Assembly (NCBI GenBank): GCA_903925435.1 | Contig: CAIYFF010000648.1 | Location: 1-5,805, forward strand | Direction: 5' to 3' | From: an uncultured Planctomycetota bacterium | GTDB taxonomy: Bacteria > Planctomycetota > UBA1135 > UBA2386 | DNA length: 5,805 nt | Part shown: piece by piece, positions 1-5,035 of the stretch | How the letters are laid out: each line of letters begins with the position of its first letter | Numbering within the stretch: position 1 is the stretch's first letter | Translations under genes and position numbers: made by a program | The notes under the pieces: model-generated | What the model was told of the DNA's origin: nothing | The model's input: only the letters and a program-made list of their open reading frames with translations | Database searches by the model: none

Positions 1-836
1 AGCATGCCGATCGAGACGAAGAACAAGCTCGCGAGCGCGTCGCGGAATGGCTCCACCTCGGCCATCGCGTGGCCGTGGAAGTCGGAGTCCGCGAGCAAGA
101 TGCCGGCGAGGAACGCGCCGAGCGCCATCGACATTCCGAGGTGCGCAGTGACGACGGCCATCGCAAGGCACACTGTCGCGAGCGTCAGCACGAACAGTTC
201 GCGGCTGCGCGTTCGAGCAACGAGCGCGAGCGCCTTTGGCAGCGCGAGCTTGGCGACGCCGAGCACGAGCACGAGCAACGCCAGGTTCTCCAGCGTCTCG
301 ACGACGCCGCCGCTGTCCCCTTCGCCGACCAACATCGGGATCAGCAGGATCATCGGCACGACCGCGAGGTCTTGGGCGATCGCGATGCCCATCGCAAAGC
401 GACCGTGTGGCGTCGCGAACTCGCCGTTGTCGACGAGCACTTTGGTCAGCGCCGCCGTGCTCGACAGGCTCAGCAAGAAGCCGAGAAAGACCGCGAGGCT
501 CCACTCGATGCCACCGAGCCAACACACGAGCGCCGCGGACAACACGGTGCCTGCGATCTGGATGCCGCCGCCGATCAGGATCGTGCGCTTCAGCTTCGCG
601 AGTTGCGACAGCGGCAGTTCCATGCCGACCGCGAACAACAGGACGACGACGCCAACTTCCGCGAGCTGCGAGACCGTCTCTTCTTCACCGACGAGACCGA
701 GCGCGTTGGGGCCGACGATCGCGCCGATGGCAAGGAAGCCAACGATCGGCGGCATCTTGAAGCGCTGGAAGACGACGCCGGCGAACACGCACAGCGCAAA
801 CAGCGCAGCCAGATCGGTGAGGACATGCTCGAGCAC
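1..836 (-). CDS. CPA2-family monovalent cation:proton antiporter (KefB/RosB-like), partial
   Basis: Probable inner-membrane K+/H+ or Na+/H+ exchanger. The minus strand gives 278 codons open to the left edge, almost all hydrophobic helices. Matches to the Na_H_exchanger (CPA2) fold are seen in order. The N-terminal helix leads into KMPPIVGFLAIGAIVGP (about 27-43). SSTAALTK lies at 125-132. AIAQDLAVVP follows at about 152-161, containing the Gln-Asp pair typical of the ion-binding helix. LGMSMALGAFLAGILLADS spans 233-251 and runs into EPFRDALASLFFVSIGM at the edge. Family members usually have 400-650 residues, often with a C-terminal TrkA-N/RCK NAD-binding domain, so about half is visible and any regulatory domain lies outside the window. 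The start is a GTG at 836; it gives the normal short N-terminus before helix 1, and the first ATG (residue 28) would remove that helix. The gene is divergent from the DinB-like gene. The transported ion cannot be told from the sequence. Confidence 0.93.
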   Translation of the reverse strand, partial: MLEHVLTDLAALFALCVFAGVVFQRFKMPPIVGFLAIGAIVGPNALGLVGEEETVSQLAEVGVVVLLFAVGMELPLSQLAKLKRTILIGGGIQIAGTVLSAALVCWLGGIEWSLAVFLGFLLSLSSTAALTKVLVDNGEFATPHGRFAMGIAIAQDLAVVPMILLIPMLVGEGDSGGVVETLENLALLVLVLGVAKLALPKALALVARTRSRELFVLTLATVCLAMAVVTAHLGMSMALGAFLAGILLADSDFHGHAMAEVEPFRDALASLFFVSIGM

Positions 837-842
837 GCGCGA

Positions 843-848
843 AGTATC
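843..848 (-). promoter_or_regulatory. Candidate -10 element for the antiporter gene
   Basis: On the minus strand GATACT lies 6 nt upstream of the GTG start. It matches TATAAT at four positions, including the key second A and last T. No good -35 is visible at 15-18 bp. If real, transcription would begin at or next to the start codon (leaderless). Confidence 0.35.
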
Positions 849-858
849 GACAGACCGG

Positions 859-881
859 GCCCCGCCAGCGCGGGCTTTTTT
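859..881 (+). terminator. Rho-independent terminator-like hairpin on the plus strand, without an obvious plus-strand gene before it
   Basis: A GC-only stem (859-862 with 872-875, and 864-865 with 870-871, with one bulged C at 863) closes on a CAGC loop. It is followed at once by six T residues (876-881). The hairpin plus T-tract reads as a terminator rightward only. On the minus strand it has the A-run in front and would not terminate. It lies upstream of both divergent genes, so it would only stop transcripts antisense to the antiporter gene. Confidence 0.5.
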
Positions 882-918
882 CGCGACGCTTTGGCCTCCC
901 GTCGTGGCCTGCGCACAG

Positions 919-955
919 TGGCGCGAACGCGCATTGGCATCGACCCTTCGCGCCA
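919..955. repeat. Perfect 9-bp inverted repeat in the divergent intergenic region
   Basis: TGGCGCGAA at 919-927 is mirrored exactly by TTCGCGCCA at 947-955, with a 19-bp spacer. Half-site centres are 28 bp apart. The right half overlaps the region where a -35 for the DinB-like gene would sit (17 bp before the -10 candidate). This would suit an operator for a dimeric regulator acting on one or both divergent genes, but a chance or hairpin origin is possible. Confidence 0.4.
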
Positions 956-969
956 ACGCAGGAACCCGC

Positions 970-975
970 GATGAT
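970..975 (+). promoter_or_regulatory. Candidate -10 element for the DinB-like gene
   Basis: GATGAT ends 6 nt before the ATG at 982 and keeps the second A and last T of the -10 consensus. A poor TTCGCG stands 17 bp upstream (947-952). There is no purine-rich Shine-Dalgarno between this hexamer and the start, so a leaderless transcript is plausible. Confidence 0.3.
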
Positions 976-981
976 GCGCGA

Positions 982-1605
982 ATGACGAGCCGCTACGCGT
1001 TCCTCGCTGACTCCTACGCGACGGAGATCGAGAAGGTCCTGTCGGTATGGAGCATGGCCGACGACGACGACCTGCCACATCGCCCGCTCGACGGCGATCG
1101 CCGCGGCCGCAATCTGCTGGAGCACATGGTGCACCAATGCGCATCCGAGGCGGGTTGGTTTGGCGCCATGTTTGGCATCGCGGCGCCGGGCGATGCACTG
1201 CCCGCGCGCGAGACGAGGCTCGCGTTCTTGCGCCACTACGCCGAAGCGGCGCAGTTCCGGCTGCGCGAGCTGCGACAGAAGGACGACGCGTGGTGGGAGA
1301 CGGTCGTGCCGTTCTTCGAACTGCAGCGACCGCGAACGTGGATCCTCGTGCGCCGCATCGCGCACACAGCCCACCACCGCGGCCAACAGACGATGCTGCT
1401 GCGACAACGCGGCAAGCCGCTCTACAGCACCTATGGTCCGACGGCGGACACCGGAGGGCTCGCGAAGGACAAGCCGCCTGTCGTCTACGCCTATCCCGAC
1501 GTCGCGACGTTGCTGCGCGAAGAGGGCGAGACACGCAACAAGGCTCCGCTGCCGCCGCCGTTCGCGCGCCCCGTCACCGAGCGAGGCGCACGCAACGAAA
1601 CGTGA
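982..1605 (+). CDS. DinB/YfiT-like metal-binding four-helix protein
   Basis: This encodes 207 residues resembling the DinB/YfiT-like superfamily, small cytoplasmic four-helix-bundle proteins. Members bind a divalent metal through three histidines, and several characterised ones are thiol-dependent transferases. The expected ligand pattern is visible. A first His lies in the second helix (NLLEHMVHQ; H48 or H51), and an HxxxH lies in RRIAHTAHHRGQQTMLLRQ (H128 and H132), with the family's HHRGQ signature. A stretch TYGPTADTGG follows (150-159), then a proline-rich tail (188-197), making it longer than the usual 150-175 residues. The ATG at 982 is chosen because it puts the first helix at the N-terminus; the frame stays open upstream only as antisense of the antiporter gene. 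Its last 32 bp overlap the end of the convergent AlkB-like gene. Substrate unknown; DNA-damage involvement should not be assumed from the family name. Confidence 0.88.
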   Translation: MTSRYAFLADSYATEIEKVLSVWSMADDDDLPHRPLDGDRRGRNLLEHMVHQCASEAGWFGAMFGIAAPGDALPARETRLAFLRHYAEAAQFRLRELRQKDDAWWETVVPFFELQRPRTWILVRRIAHTAHHRGQQTMLLRQRGKPLYSTYGPTADTGGLAKDKPPVVYAYPDVATLLREEGETRNKAPLPPPFARPVTERGARNET

Positions 1606-2191
1606 GGTTGAGTCGCGGTCCCACCGCCGCCTTCGTCCGGGGCACCTCGTGCACCCAATGCGCCTGCGTCGTGCCGCCCATGACCAGAAGGTCCCCCTCG
1701 CCGAGCAGGTAGTCGATGCGTTCGCCGCCGACGCGTGGCCTCATTCGGAAGGTGCGGCGCGAACCGAGCGAAACCGACGCGATGCGAATGTCGTCGGGCG
1801 ATGGCCCAAGTTCTGGCTCGTCGTCCGCGTGTCGCCCCATCGCGTCGCGACCATCGCGGTAGTAGTTGCAGAGCACGGTGTCGTAGCGCGTGCCCGTAAC
1901 GCTGCGCAGCTGGTCGACGAGCGCGCGCAATGTGGGCGTCCATGGCGCTGCATCGTGGTCGCGGCCGCTGTAGCGATAGCGCAGGCCCGGCTCGCCGCAG
2001 AACGCGACGAGGCGCGGCACAAGCACGTCGCGGCCGATCATGCGGATCGTCTCCTGCGCGAGCGGCAATTCGCGCAGCAGTCGCTGCATCGCGGCCTCGT
2101 GGTCGGGCACGAATGCGGGCTCATAGCAAAGCCACGCGCCGAGACCGAGGTCGCGGCGATGCTGCGAAGGGATGTTCTGCGACACGCTCAC
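1574..2191 (-). CDS. alkB: AlkB-family 2-oxoglutarate/Fe(II)-dependent dioxygenase (alkylation repair)
   Basis: This encodes 205 residues, about the size of E. coli AlkB (216), and closest by motif to the ALKBH2/3 type. AlkB enzymes oxidise N-alkyl lesions such as 1-methyladenine and 3-methylcytosine in DNA or RNA, restoring the base and releasing formaldehyde. All catalytic parts are present. NYYRDGRDAMGRHADDE carries the HxD iron ligands (H121, D123). The distal iron ligand is H181 in HWVHEVP. The RxNxTFR signature (R193, N195, R199) binds 2-oxoglutarate. VPRLVAFCG followed by YRYSG (about 58-75) matches the nucleotide-recognition region. The proposed start is GTG at 2191; a second GTG two codons later is an alternative. 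The gene converges on the DinB-like gene with overlapping 3' ends and diverges from the gene at 2314. An intact active site makes it likely functional; the substrate range cannot be read from the sequence. Confidence 0.95.
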   Translation of the reverse strand: MSVSQNIPSQHRRDLGLGAWLCYEPAFVPDHEAAMQRLLRELPLAQETIRMIGRDVLVPRLVAFCGEPGLRYRYSGRDHDAAPWTPTLRALVDQLRSVTGTRYDTVLCNYYRDGRDAMGRHADDEPELGPSPDDIRIASVSLGSRRTFRMRPRVGGERIDYLLGEGDLLVMGGTTQAHWVHEVPRTKAAVGPRLNLTFRCVRLAR

Positions 2192-2313
2192 TGCGCCCAG
2201 GATACGCGGCGCATGGTAGAACCTCGCTCACTGGAGCCAGCAGGCCTGCAACTGCATGCGTTGCGAACTCCCGCGTGTGCTCAAACTGCTTTCCGGACGG
2301 CAGGCGGATCGAC
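2192..2313. other. Divergent intergenic region with a 10-bp palindrome
   Basis: This 122-bp spacer separates the AlkB-like gene from the rightward gene cluster and must hold both promoters. It contains the perfect palindrome GCAGGCCTGC at 2240-2249. A weak rightward pair is TTGCGA (2261-2266) with CAAACT (2282-2287), 15 bp apart, which is poor spacing. AGGCGG at 2302-2307, 6 nt before the GTG at 2314, is the best Shine-Dalgarno-like site in the window. Confidence 0.35.
2199..2204 (-). promoter_or_regulatory. Candidate -10 element for the AlkB-like gene
   Basis: TATCCT on the minus strand fits TANNNT and ends 7 nt before the GTG start at 2191. No convincing -35 is seen at the usual distance. 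With no clear Shine-Dalgarno before GTG, this would again give a leaderless message. Confidence 0.35.
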
Positions 2314-2619
2314 GTGAACTCGACCTATCTCATCGTTTGGATCTTCGGGTCCATCCTCGCGCTCGCCGCGATCCTGCTTGTCGTCTCAAGGATGCGCAAG
2401 GAGTCCGCCCCCACGCGTCAGCGGAGCGACGCCAACGACGCAACGAGCGGCACCGCGGGGCTGTTCTTCTTCGGCAGTGGCAGCGACGCAGCGCATCCGC
2501 GCGACGGAAACCACGACGCGGGGAGTGGAGATGGCAGCGATGCCGGCGTCGGTGGCGATGCTGGCGGTGGGGATGGCGGCGGCGGGGATGGCGGTGGCGG
2601 TGGCGGTGGCGGCGATTGA
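2314..2619 (+). CDS. Small single-pass membrane protein with Gly/Asp-rich tail (hypothetical)
   Basis: I do not recognise a family. The 101-residue product has one strong transmembrane helix at about residues 4-24 (YLIVWIFGSILALAAILLVV), followed at once by SRMRKE. By the positive-inside rule this puts the C-terminus in the cytoplasm and a very short N-terminus outside. Residues 30-63 are polar and unstructured. From about residue 65 to the end the chain is nearly only Gly and Asp with a few Ser, Ala and Val, ending in an eight-glycine run and a final Asp. The GTG start is supported by AGGCGG 6 nt upstream and by placing the helix at the N-terminus; longer in-frame starts would run through the AlkB-like gene. 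Only 2 bp separate its stop from the next start, so the pair is probably co-translated. Role unknown; the tail may be a flexible or interaction segment. Confidence 0.75.
   Translation: MNSTYLIVWIFGSILALAAILLVVSRMRKESAPTRQRSDANDATSGTAGLFFFGSGSDAAHPRDGNHDAGSGDGSDAGVGGDAGGGDGGGGDGGGGGGGGD
2515..2616 (+). repeat. GGC/GGT/GAT triplet-rich low-complexity tract in a coding region
   Basis: About 100 bp are built from GGC, GGT, GGG and GAT triplets (for example repeated GGTGGC units near 2590-2612), coding for the Gly/Asp tail of the membrane protein. Such a tract can change length by slippage in whole triplets without breaking the frame, so its length may differ between strains. Confidence 0.75.
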
Positions 2620-2621
2620 CC

Positions 2622-3644
2622 ATGCGCATCGCGTTCGCCATCGCTTGCTTCGCAAGCCTCGCATCGGCGCAGTGCTGTCTCGGCGCGCAGAATGGCGAGA
2701 GCGTGTCCGACAACGGCAGCTACCGCGTGCGCGCCACGTCGCAGACGGGCACGGGACCGACATCACACGGGCCGTATCGCTTTGCGTTCACGTTCGATGA
2801 GAAGGCCGAGGATGGCGCGTGGATCGAACGCGGCGCGTTTCTCCGCAGCTGGGACACCGATGCGCACTTCGCGATGACGGTGCGCGCGCTTTCGACCGGC
2901 AACGGCTTCTTGCTGTCGACGTCGATGGACAACTCGGTGCAACTCGTCGCGCCCGACGGCCGCGTGTTGCACGACCTGCGCGCACAACGCGTCGGTGTCG
3001 AGGCGCTCCTCTGGCCGCCTGGAGATCGCGAGGCTCATGTGCATGCGAGCGGCAACGGCGCGTCGTGGGAATGCGCGATCTTCGAGCCGTTCTGCGAAGT
3101 CCTCTCCGAGCACCAGTGGTCGAAGGAGGATCGGGCCTACACCGTGCCGACAACCGCGCCGCTGTTTGCGGAGCCTGAGCGCGCGCGACGATTTCGGCTC
3201 GCGATGCTGACGTGGAGCGAGAAGCAGGGGATCGCAGAGAGGCCGCGAGCCGTTGCCGCGATCGAGCAGTTGCGCGTTGGCGATGCCAAAGCGCACGAAG
3301 CCGCGACAGAAGAACTCGTGGACCTCGGGCTCTCCTCGATTGCGCCGCTCGACGAAGCGATCGCGCGTTGCCGCGACACCAAGGACGACACTGCTTGCGC
3401 CCGACTCCATGCTGCGCGTCAACGCATTGCGTCGCTGGCGCGCGGCTTCGACGCGCCGTGGCGCAACCTGGAACTGCTGACGCAACTGCTCGCGCATCCT
3501 GAAGCAGAGTTGCGCACGGTCGCGGCGGGCCAGCTACGTCGCATCCTCCCTGACGGCTCGAGTCCCACCGCCGATTGGATTCGCCAGCATCGAGATTCGC
3601 TGCGCTGGGACGCAGCGTCGGAGCGTTTCCTCAAGAAGCGTTGA
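2622..3644 (+). CDS. Secreted/periplasmic protein of unknown function with HEAT-like helical repeats
   Basis: No named family is recognised. The 340-residue product begins with a clear signal peptide (MRIAFAIACFASLASA), with likely signal peptidase I cleavage after A16 (ASA before Q17). Residues 28-180 look beta-rich with many aromatics, including GPYRFAFTF, a GAWIERGAFLRSW segment and a strand pair around VAPDGRVLHDL (109-119). The C-terminal half is helical. EQLRVGDAKAHEAATEELVDLG (215-236) and LLTQLLAHPEAELRTVAAGQL (285-305) resemble HEAT or PBS-lyase-type repeats, here degenerate. Cysteine pairs C151/C158 and C250/C259 are close enough for disulfides, fitting an exported location. The start ATG lies 2 bp after the stop of the Gly/Asp-tail membrane protein gene, so the two are probably coupled. 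It may act in an envelope complex with its neighbours; that is inference. Confidence 0.82.
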   Translation: MRIAFAIACFASLASAQCCLGAQNGESVSDNGSYRVRATSQTGTGPTSHGPYRFAFTFDEKAEDGAWIERGAFLRSWDTDAHFAMTVRALSTGNGFLLSTSMDNSVQLVAPDGRVLHDLRAQRVGVEALLWPPGDREAHVHASGNGASWECAIFEPFCEVLSEHQWSKEDRAYTVPTTAPLFAEPERARRFRLAMLTWSEKQGIAERPRAVAAIEQLRVGDAKAHEAATEELVDLGLSSIAPLDEAIARCRDTKDDTACARLHAARQRIASLARGFDAPWRNLELLTQLLAHPEAELRTVAAGQLRRILPDGSSPTADWIRQHRDSLRWDAASERFLKKR

Positions 3645-3696
3645 GGAAGGCAGCCGGCTCTGCATTGCGGGTGCTTGCTTCGGGAGCGACGCCGAC

Positions 3697-3702
3697 AAGG
3701 AT
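3697..3702 (+). promoter_or_regulatory. AAGGAT before the DUF2490 gene: -10-like or Shine-Dalgarno
   Basis: AAGGAT ends 6 nt before the ATG at 3709. It can be read as a poor -10 with TTGCTT (3675-3680) 16 bp upstream as -35, or its AAGG as a weak Shine-Dalgarno 8 nt from the start. The 64-bp gap after the previous gene leaves room for either. Confidence 0.25.
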
Positions 3703-3708
3703 GCTGCG

Positions 3709-4431
3709 ATGCATCGCGCAACGCGTCCCAACGGTTCCTGGCGACAAGCCCTCCGCCTCTTCGCACTTCTTGCGATTGCCCCTGGTATCGCCGCGCAGAC
3801 CCAGGACGACGGGGCCTTGTGGGCAATGTGGCTCGGCCAAGGCAAGCTCGGCGACAAGGACTCAGGGCTCGATCGCTGGCGTTGGTGGCTCGACGCGCAA
3901 GTCCGCTGGCGCGACAACGGCCAGACCTACGACGCCGGCATCTTCCGCCCCGGCATTGGCTATGCGATCACCGATCGCGTCACCGCGCACTTCGGCTACG
4001 CATTCATCGAGAGTGACCCAGCGGGACGCGATCCGTTCCACGAGAACCGTCTCTGGCAACAGTTGAACTGGAACGTGCCGGTCGAAGGCTTCACGCTGCA
4101 ATCGCGCACGCGACTCGAAGAGCGCTTCGTCGAAGACCAATCCGACGAAGGCTGGCGCCTGCGCCAGTTCTTCAAGGCCACCGTGCCTGTGGTCGAGGAC
4201 AAGACGACCTTCGTCAGCATCTGGGACGAGATGTTCTGGGACCTCGGCGACACCGACTGGGGCCAGCGCACGGGCTTCCGGCAAAACCGCGCATTCCTCG
4301 GCCTCGGCCAATTCCTCGACGAGAAGAAGTCCGTCTCGATCGAGGTCGGCTACCTCAATCAGTGGATCGACCGCCCCGGTGAGGACCGGCTCAACCACGT
4401 GCTGCTCGTGTGCATGTTCATGACGTTCTGA
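3709..4431 (+). CDS. DUF2490-family outer-membrane beta-barrel protein
   Basis: This encodes 240 residues that match the DUF2490 pattern, predicted small outer-membrane barrels of unknown function. A signal peptide with RQALRLFALLAIAPGIAA is seen, with likely cleavage after A29 before QTQ. Then come alternating aromatic and polar strands. RWRWWLDAQVRWRDNGQ spans 56-72 and RPGIGYAITDRVTAHFGYAF spans 80-99. The family-like HENRLWQQLNW (111-121) and LQSRTRLEERF (130-140) follow, then WRLRQFFKATVP (149-160), then SIWDEMFWDL (170-179). FRQNRAFLGLGQFLDEK (190-206) precedes IEVGYLNQW (211-219). The chain ends in MFMTF with a terminal Phe, the usual signal for BAM-assisted insertion. Length is normal for the family. 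It lies 64 bp after the secreted HEAT-like gene and may share its transcript. Cargo or partner unknown. Confidence 0.87.
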   Translation: MHRATRPNGSWRQALRLFALLAIAPGIAAQTQDDGALWAMWLGQGKLGDKDSGLDRWRWWLDAQVRWRDNGQTYDAGIFRPGIGYAITDRVTAHFGYAFIESDPAGRDPFHENRLWQQLNWNVPVEGFTLQSRTRLEERFVEDQSDEGWRLRQFFKATVPVVEDKTTFVSIWDEMFWDLGDTDWGQRTGFRQNRAFLGLGQFLDEKKSVSIEVGYLNQWIDRPGEDRLNHVLLVCMFMTF

Positions 4432-4450
4432 AGCAGCGCGGGGCGAACGC

Positions 4451-4475
4451 TCGCGCGTGCGGCGCGGGCGCGCGA
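4451..4475 (+). repeat. GC-rich inverted repeat between the DUF2490 and RidA-like genes
   Basis: TCGCGCG (4451-4457) pairs with CGCGCGA (4469-4475) around an 11-nt loop. There is no T-tract after it, so it is at best a weak or Rho-assisted transcript end for the barrel gene. It overlaps the -10 candidate of the next gene. Confidence 0.3.
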
Positions 4476-4479
4476 CGAT
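4474..4479 (+). promoter_or_regulatory. Candidate -10 element for the RidA-like gene
   Basis: GACGAT ends 6 nt before the ATG at 4486, with the second A and last T of the -10 consensus but otherwise poor. No -35 is evident in the very GC-rich upstream. Weight comes mainly from the same placement at other genes here. Confidence 0.22.
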
Positions 4480-4485
4480 GCGGCG

Positions 4486-4902
4486 ATGGACGCCCAACCT
4501 GCGGATCGCCTGCCCTCGCGCATCCTGATCTCTTCCGGCTCGACGTTTGAGCGCGAGATCGGCTACTCGCGCGCCGTGCGCGTCGGCGTCCACGTGTTTG
4601 TGTCCGGGACGACGGGCTTCGACTACGCGACGATGACGATCGAAGACGACGTCGACGCGCAGACGCGGCAGTGCCTCAAGAACATCGAGGCGGCGTTGCG
4701 GCAGGCGGGCTCCTCCATGGCCGACGTCGTGCGCGTGCGTTACCTGCTGCAGAAGGCCGCCGACTTCCCGGCCGCATGGCCTGCGCTGCGCGAAGTGTTT
4801 GGCAACGTTCGCCCCGCGGCGACCATGCAGGAATGCGGCCTCGCGGATCCGCGCATGCGCATCGAGATCGAAGTCGACGCGATCGTGGGCAGCGGCAGCT
4901 GA
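4486..4902 (+). CDS. RidA (YjgF/YER057c/UK114) superfamily protein lacking the canonical arginine
   Basis: This encodes 138 residues, a full-length Rid-superfamily protein, normally a cytoplasmic homotrimer with active sites between subunits. Family features include GYSRAVRVGVHVFVSGTTG (26-44), with the usual strand pair and the VSGTTG turn. QTRQCLKNIEAALRQAGSSM (59-78) is the main helix and ADVVRVRYLL follows. The C-terminal signature RPAATMQECGLADPRMRIEIEVDAI is at 109-133. In RidA proper, the enamine/imine deaminase that clears 2-aminoacrylate, the signature reads PAR with a substrate-binding Arg. Here that position is Ala (A112), though the Glu in IEIE (E129) remains. This matches Rid subgroups without the arginine, for which RidA deaminase activity is not expected. 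It lies 54 bp after the barrel gene and 133 bp before E1. A role near 2-oxoacid metabolism is possible but unproven. Confidence 0.93.
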   Translation: MDAQPADRLPSRILISSGSTFEREIGYSRAVRVGVHVFVSGTTGFDYATMTIEDDVDAQTRQCLKNIEAALRQAGSSMADVVRVRYLLQKAADFPAAWPALREVFGNVRPAATMQECGLADPRMRIEIEVDAIVGSGS

Positions 4903-5035
4903 CGCAGCAGGCCGCACGGGAGGCGAGCTGCCCATTCGGCGCAGCGCGCGTCACGCCATGGCCCCCGTCCTGGCCGCCGCGCGGCCGCGACGTAAGATCC
5001 CCGCCCCCAAACCGCCCTGCACGGGCGCCACGCAC
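4903..5035 (+). promoter_or_regulatory. Intergenic region with a probable E1 promoter
   Basis: This 133-bp spacer holds TAAGAT at 4993-4998, the best -10-like hexamer in the window, preceded by the small GC hairpin GGCCG/CGGCC (4972-4976 with 4982-4986). CTGGCC at 4970-4975 stands 17 bp upstream as a poor -35. If used, it would give a leader of about 30 nt before the ATG at 5036, with no clear Shine-Dalgarno in it. A weaker inverted repeat, GCTGC/GCAGC (4927-4931 with 4941-4945), follows the RidA-like gene; with no T-tract it is not a convincing terminator. Confidence 0.35.

Noticed and set aside
4..981. Long open reading frame upstream of and in frame with the DinB-like gene
   Set aside because: It is antisense to the antiporter gene, whose minus-strand reading shows clear family motifs. 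The upstream peptide is low-complexity Ser/Arg/Ala/Thr with no recognisable domain. The reading stays open only because of the GC bias.
590..1534. Minus-strand open frame of 314 codons across the divergent intergenic region
   Set aside because: Its product is Arg/Ser-rich, it crosses both the antiporter and DinB-like genes in wrong frames, and it ignores their motifs. It is a shadow reading.
2240..2249. GCAGGCCTGC palindrome as an operator
   Set aside because: A single 10-bp palindrome in GC-rich DNA is not strong evidence, and no second copy is seen. I mention it only in the intergenic description.
1160..2317. Plus-strand open frame of 385 codons across the DinB-like and AlkB-like genes
   Set aside because: It is Arg/Ala-rich and antisense to the AlkB-like enzyme, which has an intact HxD...H and RxNxTFR active site.
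2661..2678. Possible lipoprotein signal in the exported HEAT-like protein (Cys-Cys just after the hydrophobic stretch)
   Set aside because: The residues before the cysteines are ASAQ, with Gln at the -1 position, which does not fit a lipobox. Signal peptidase I cleavage after ASA fits better.
4451..4475. Hairpin after the barrel gene as an intrinsic terminator
   Set aside because: The stem is only 7 bp with an 11-nt loop, and no T-run follows. I list it only as an inverted repeat.
3862..4935. Minus-strand open frame of 357 codons opposite the barrel and RidA-like genes
   Set aside because: The composition is His/Arg/Ala/Val-rich without a domain, and both plus-strand genes have convincing family signatures.
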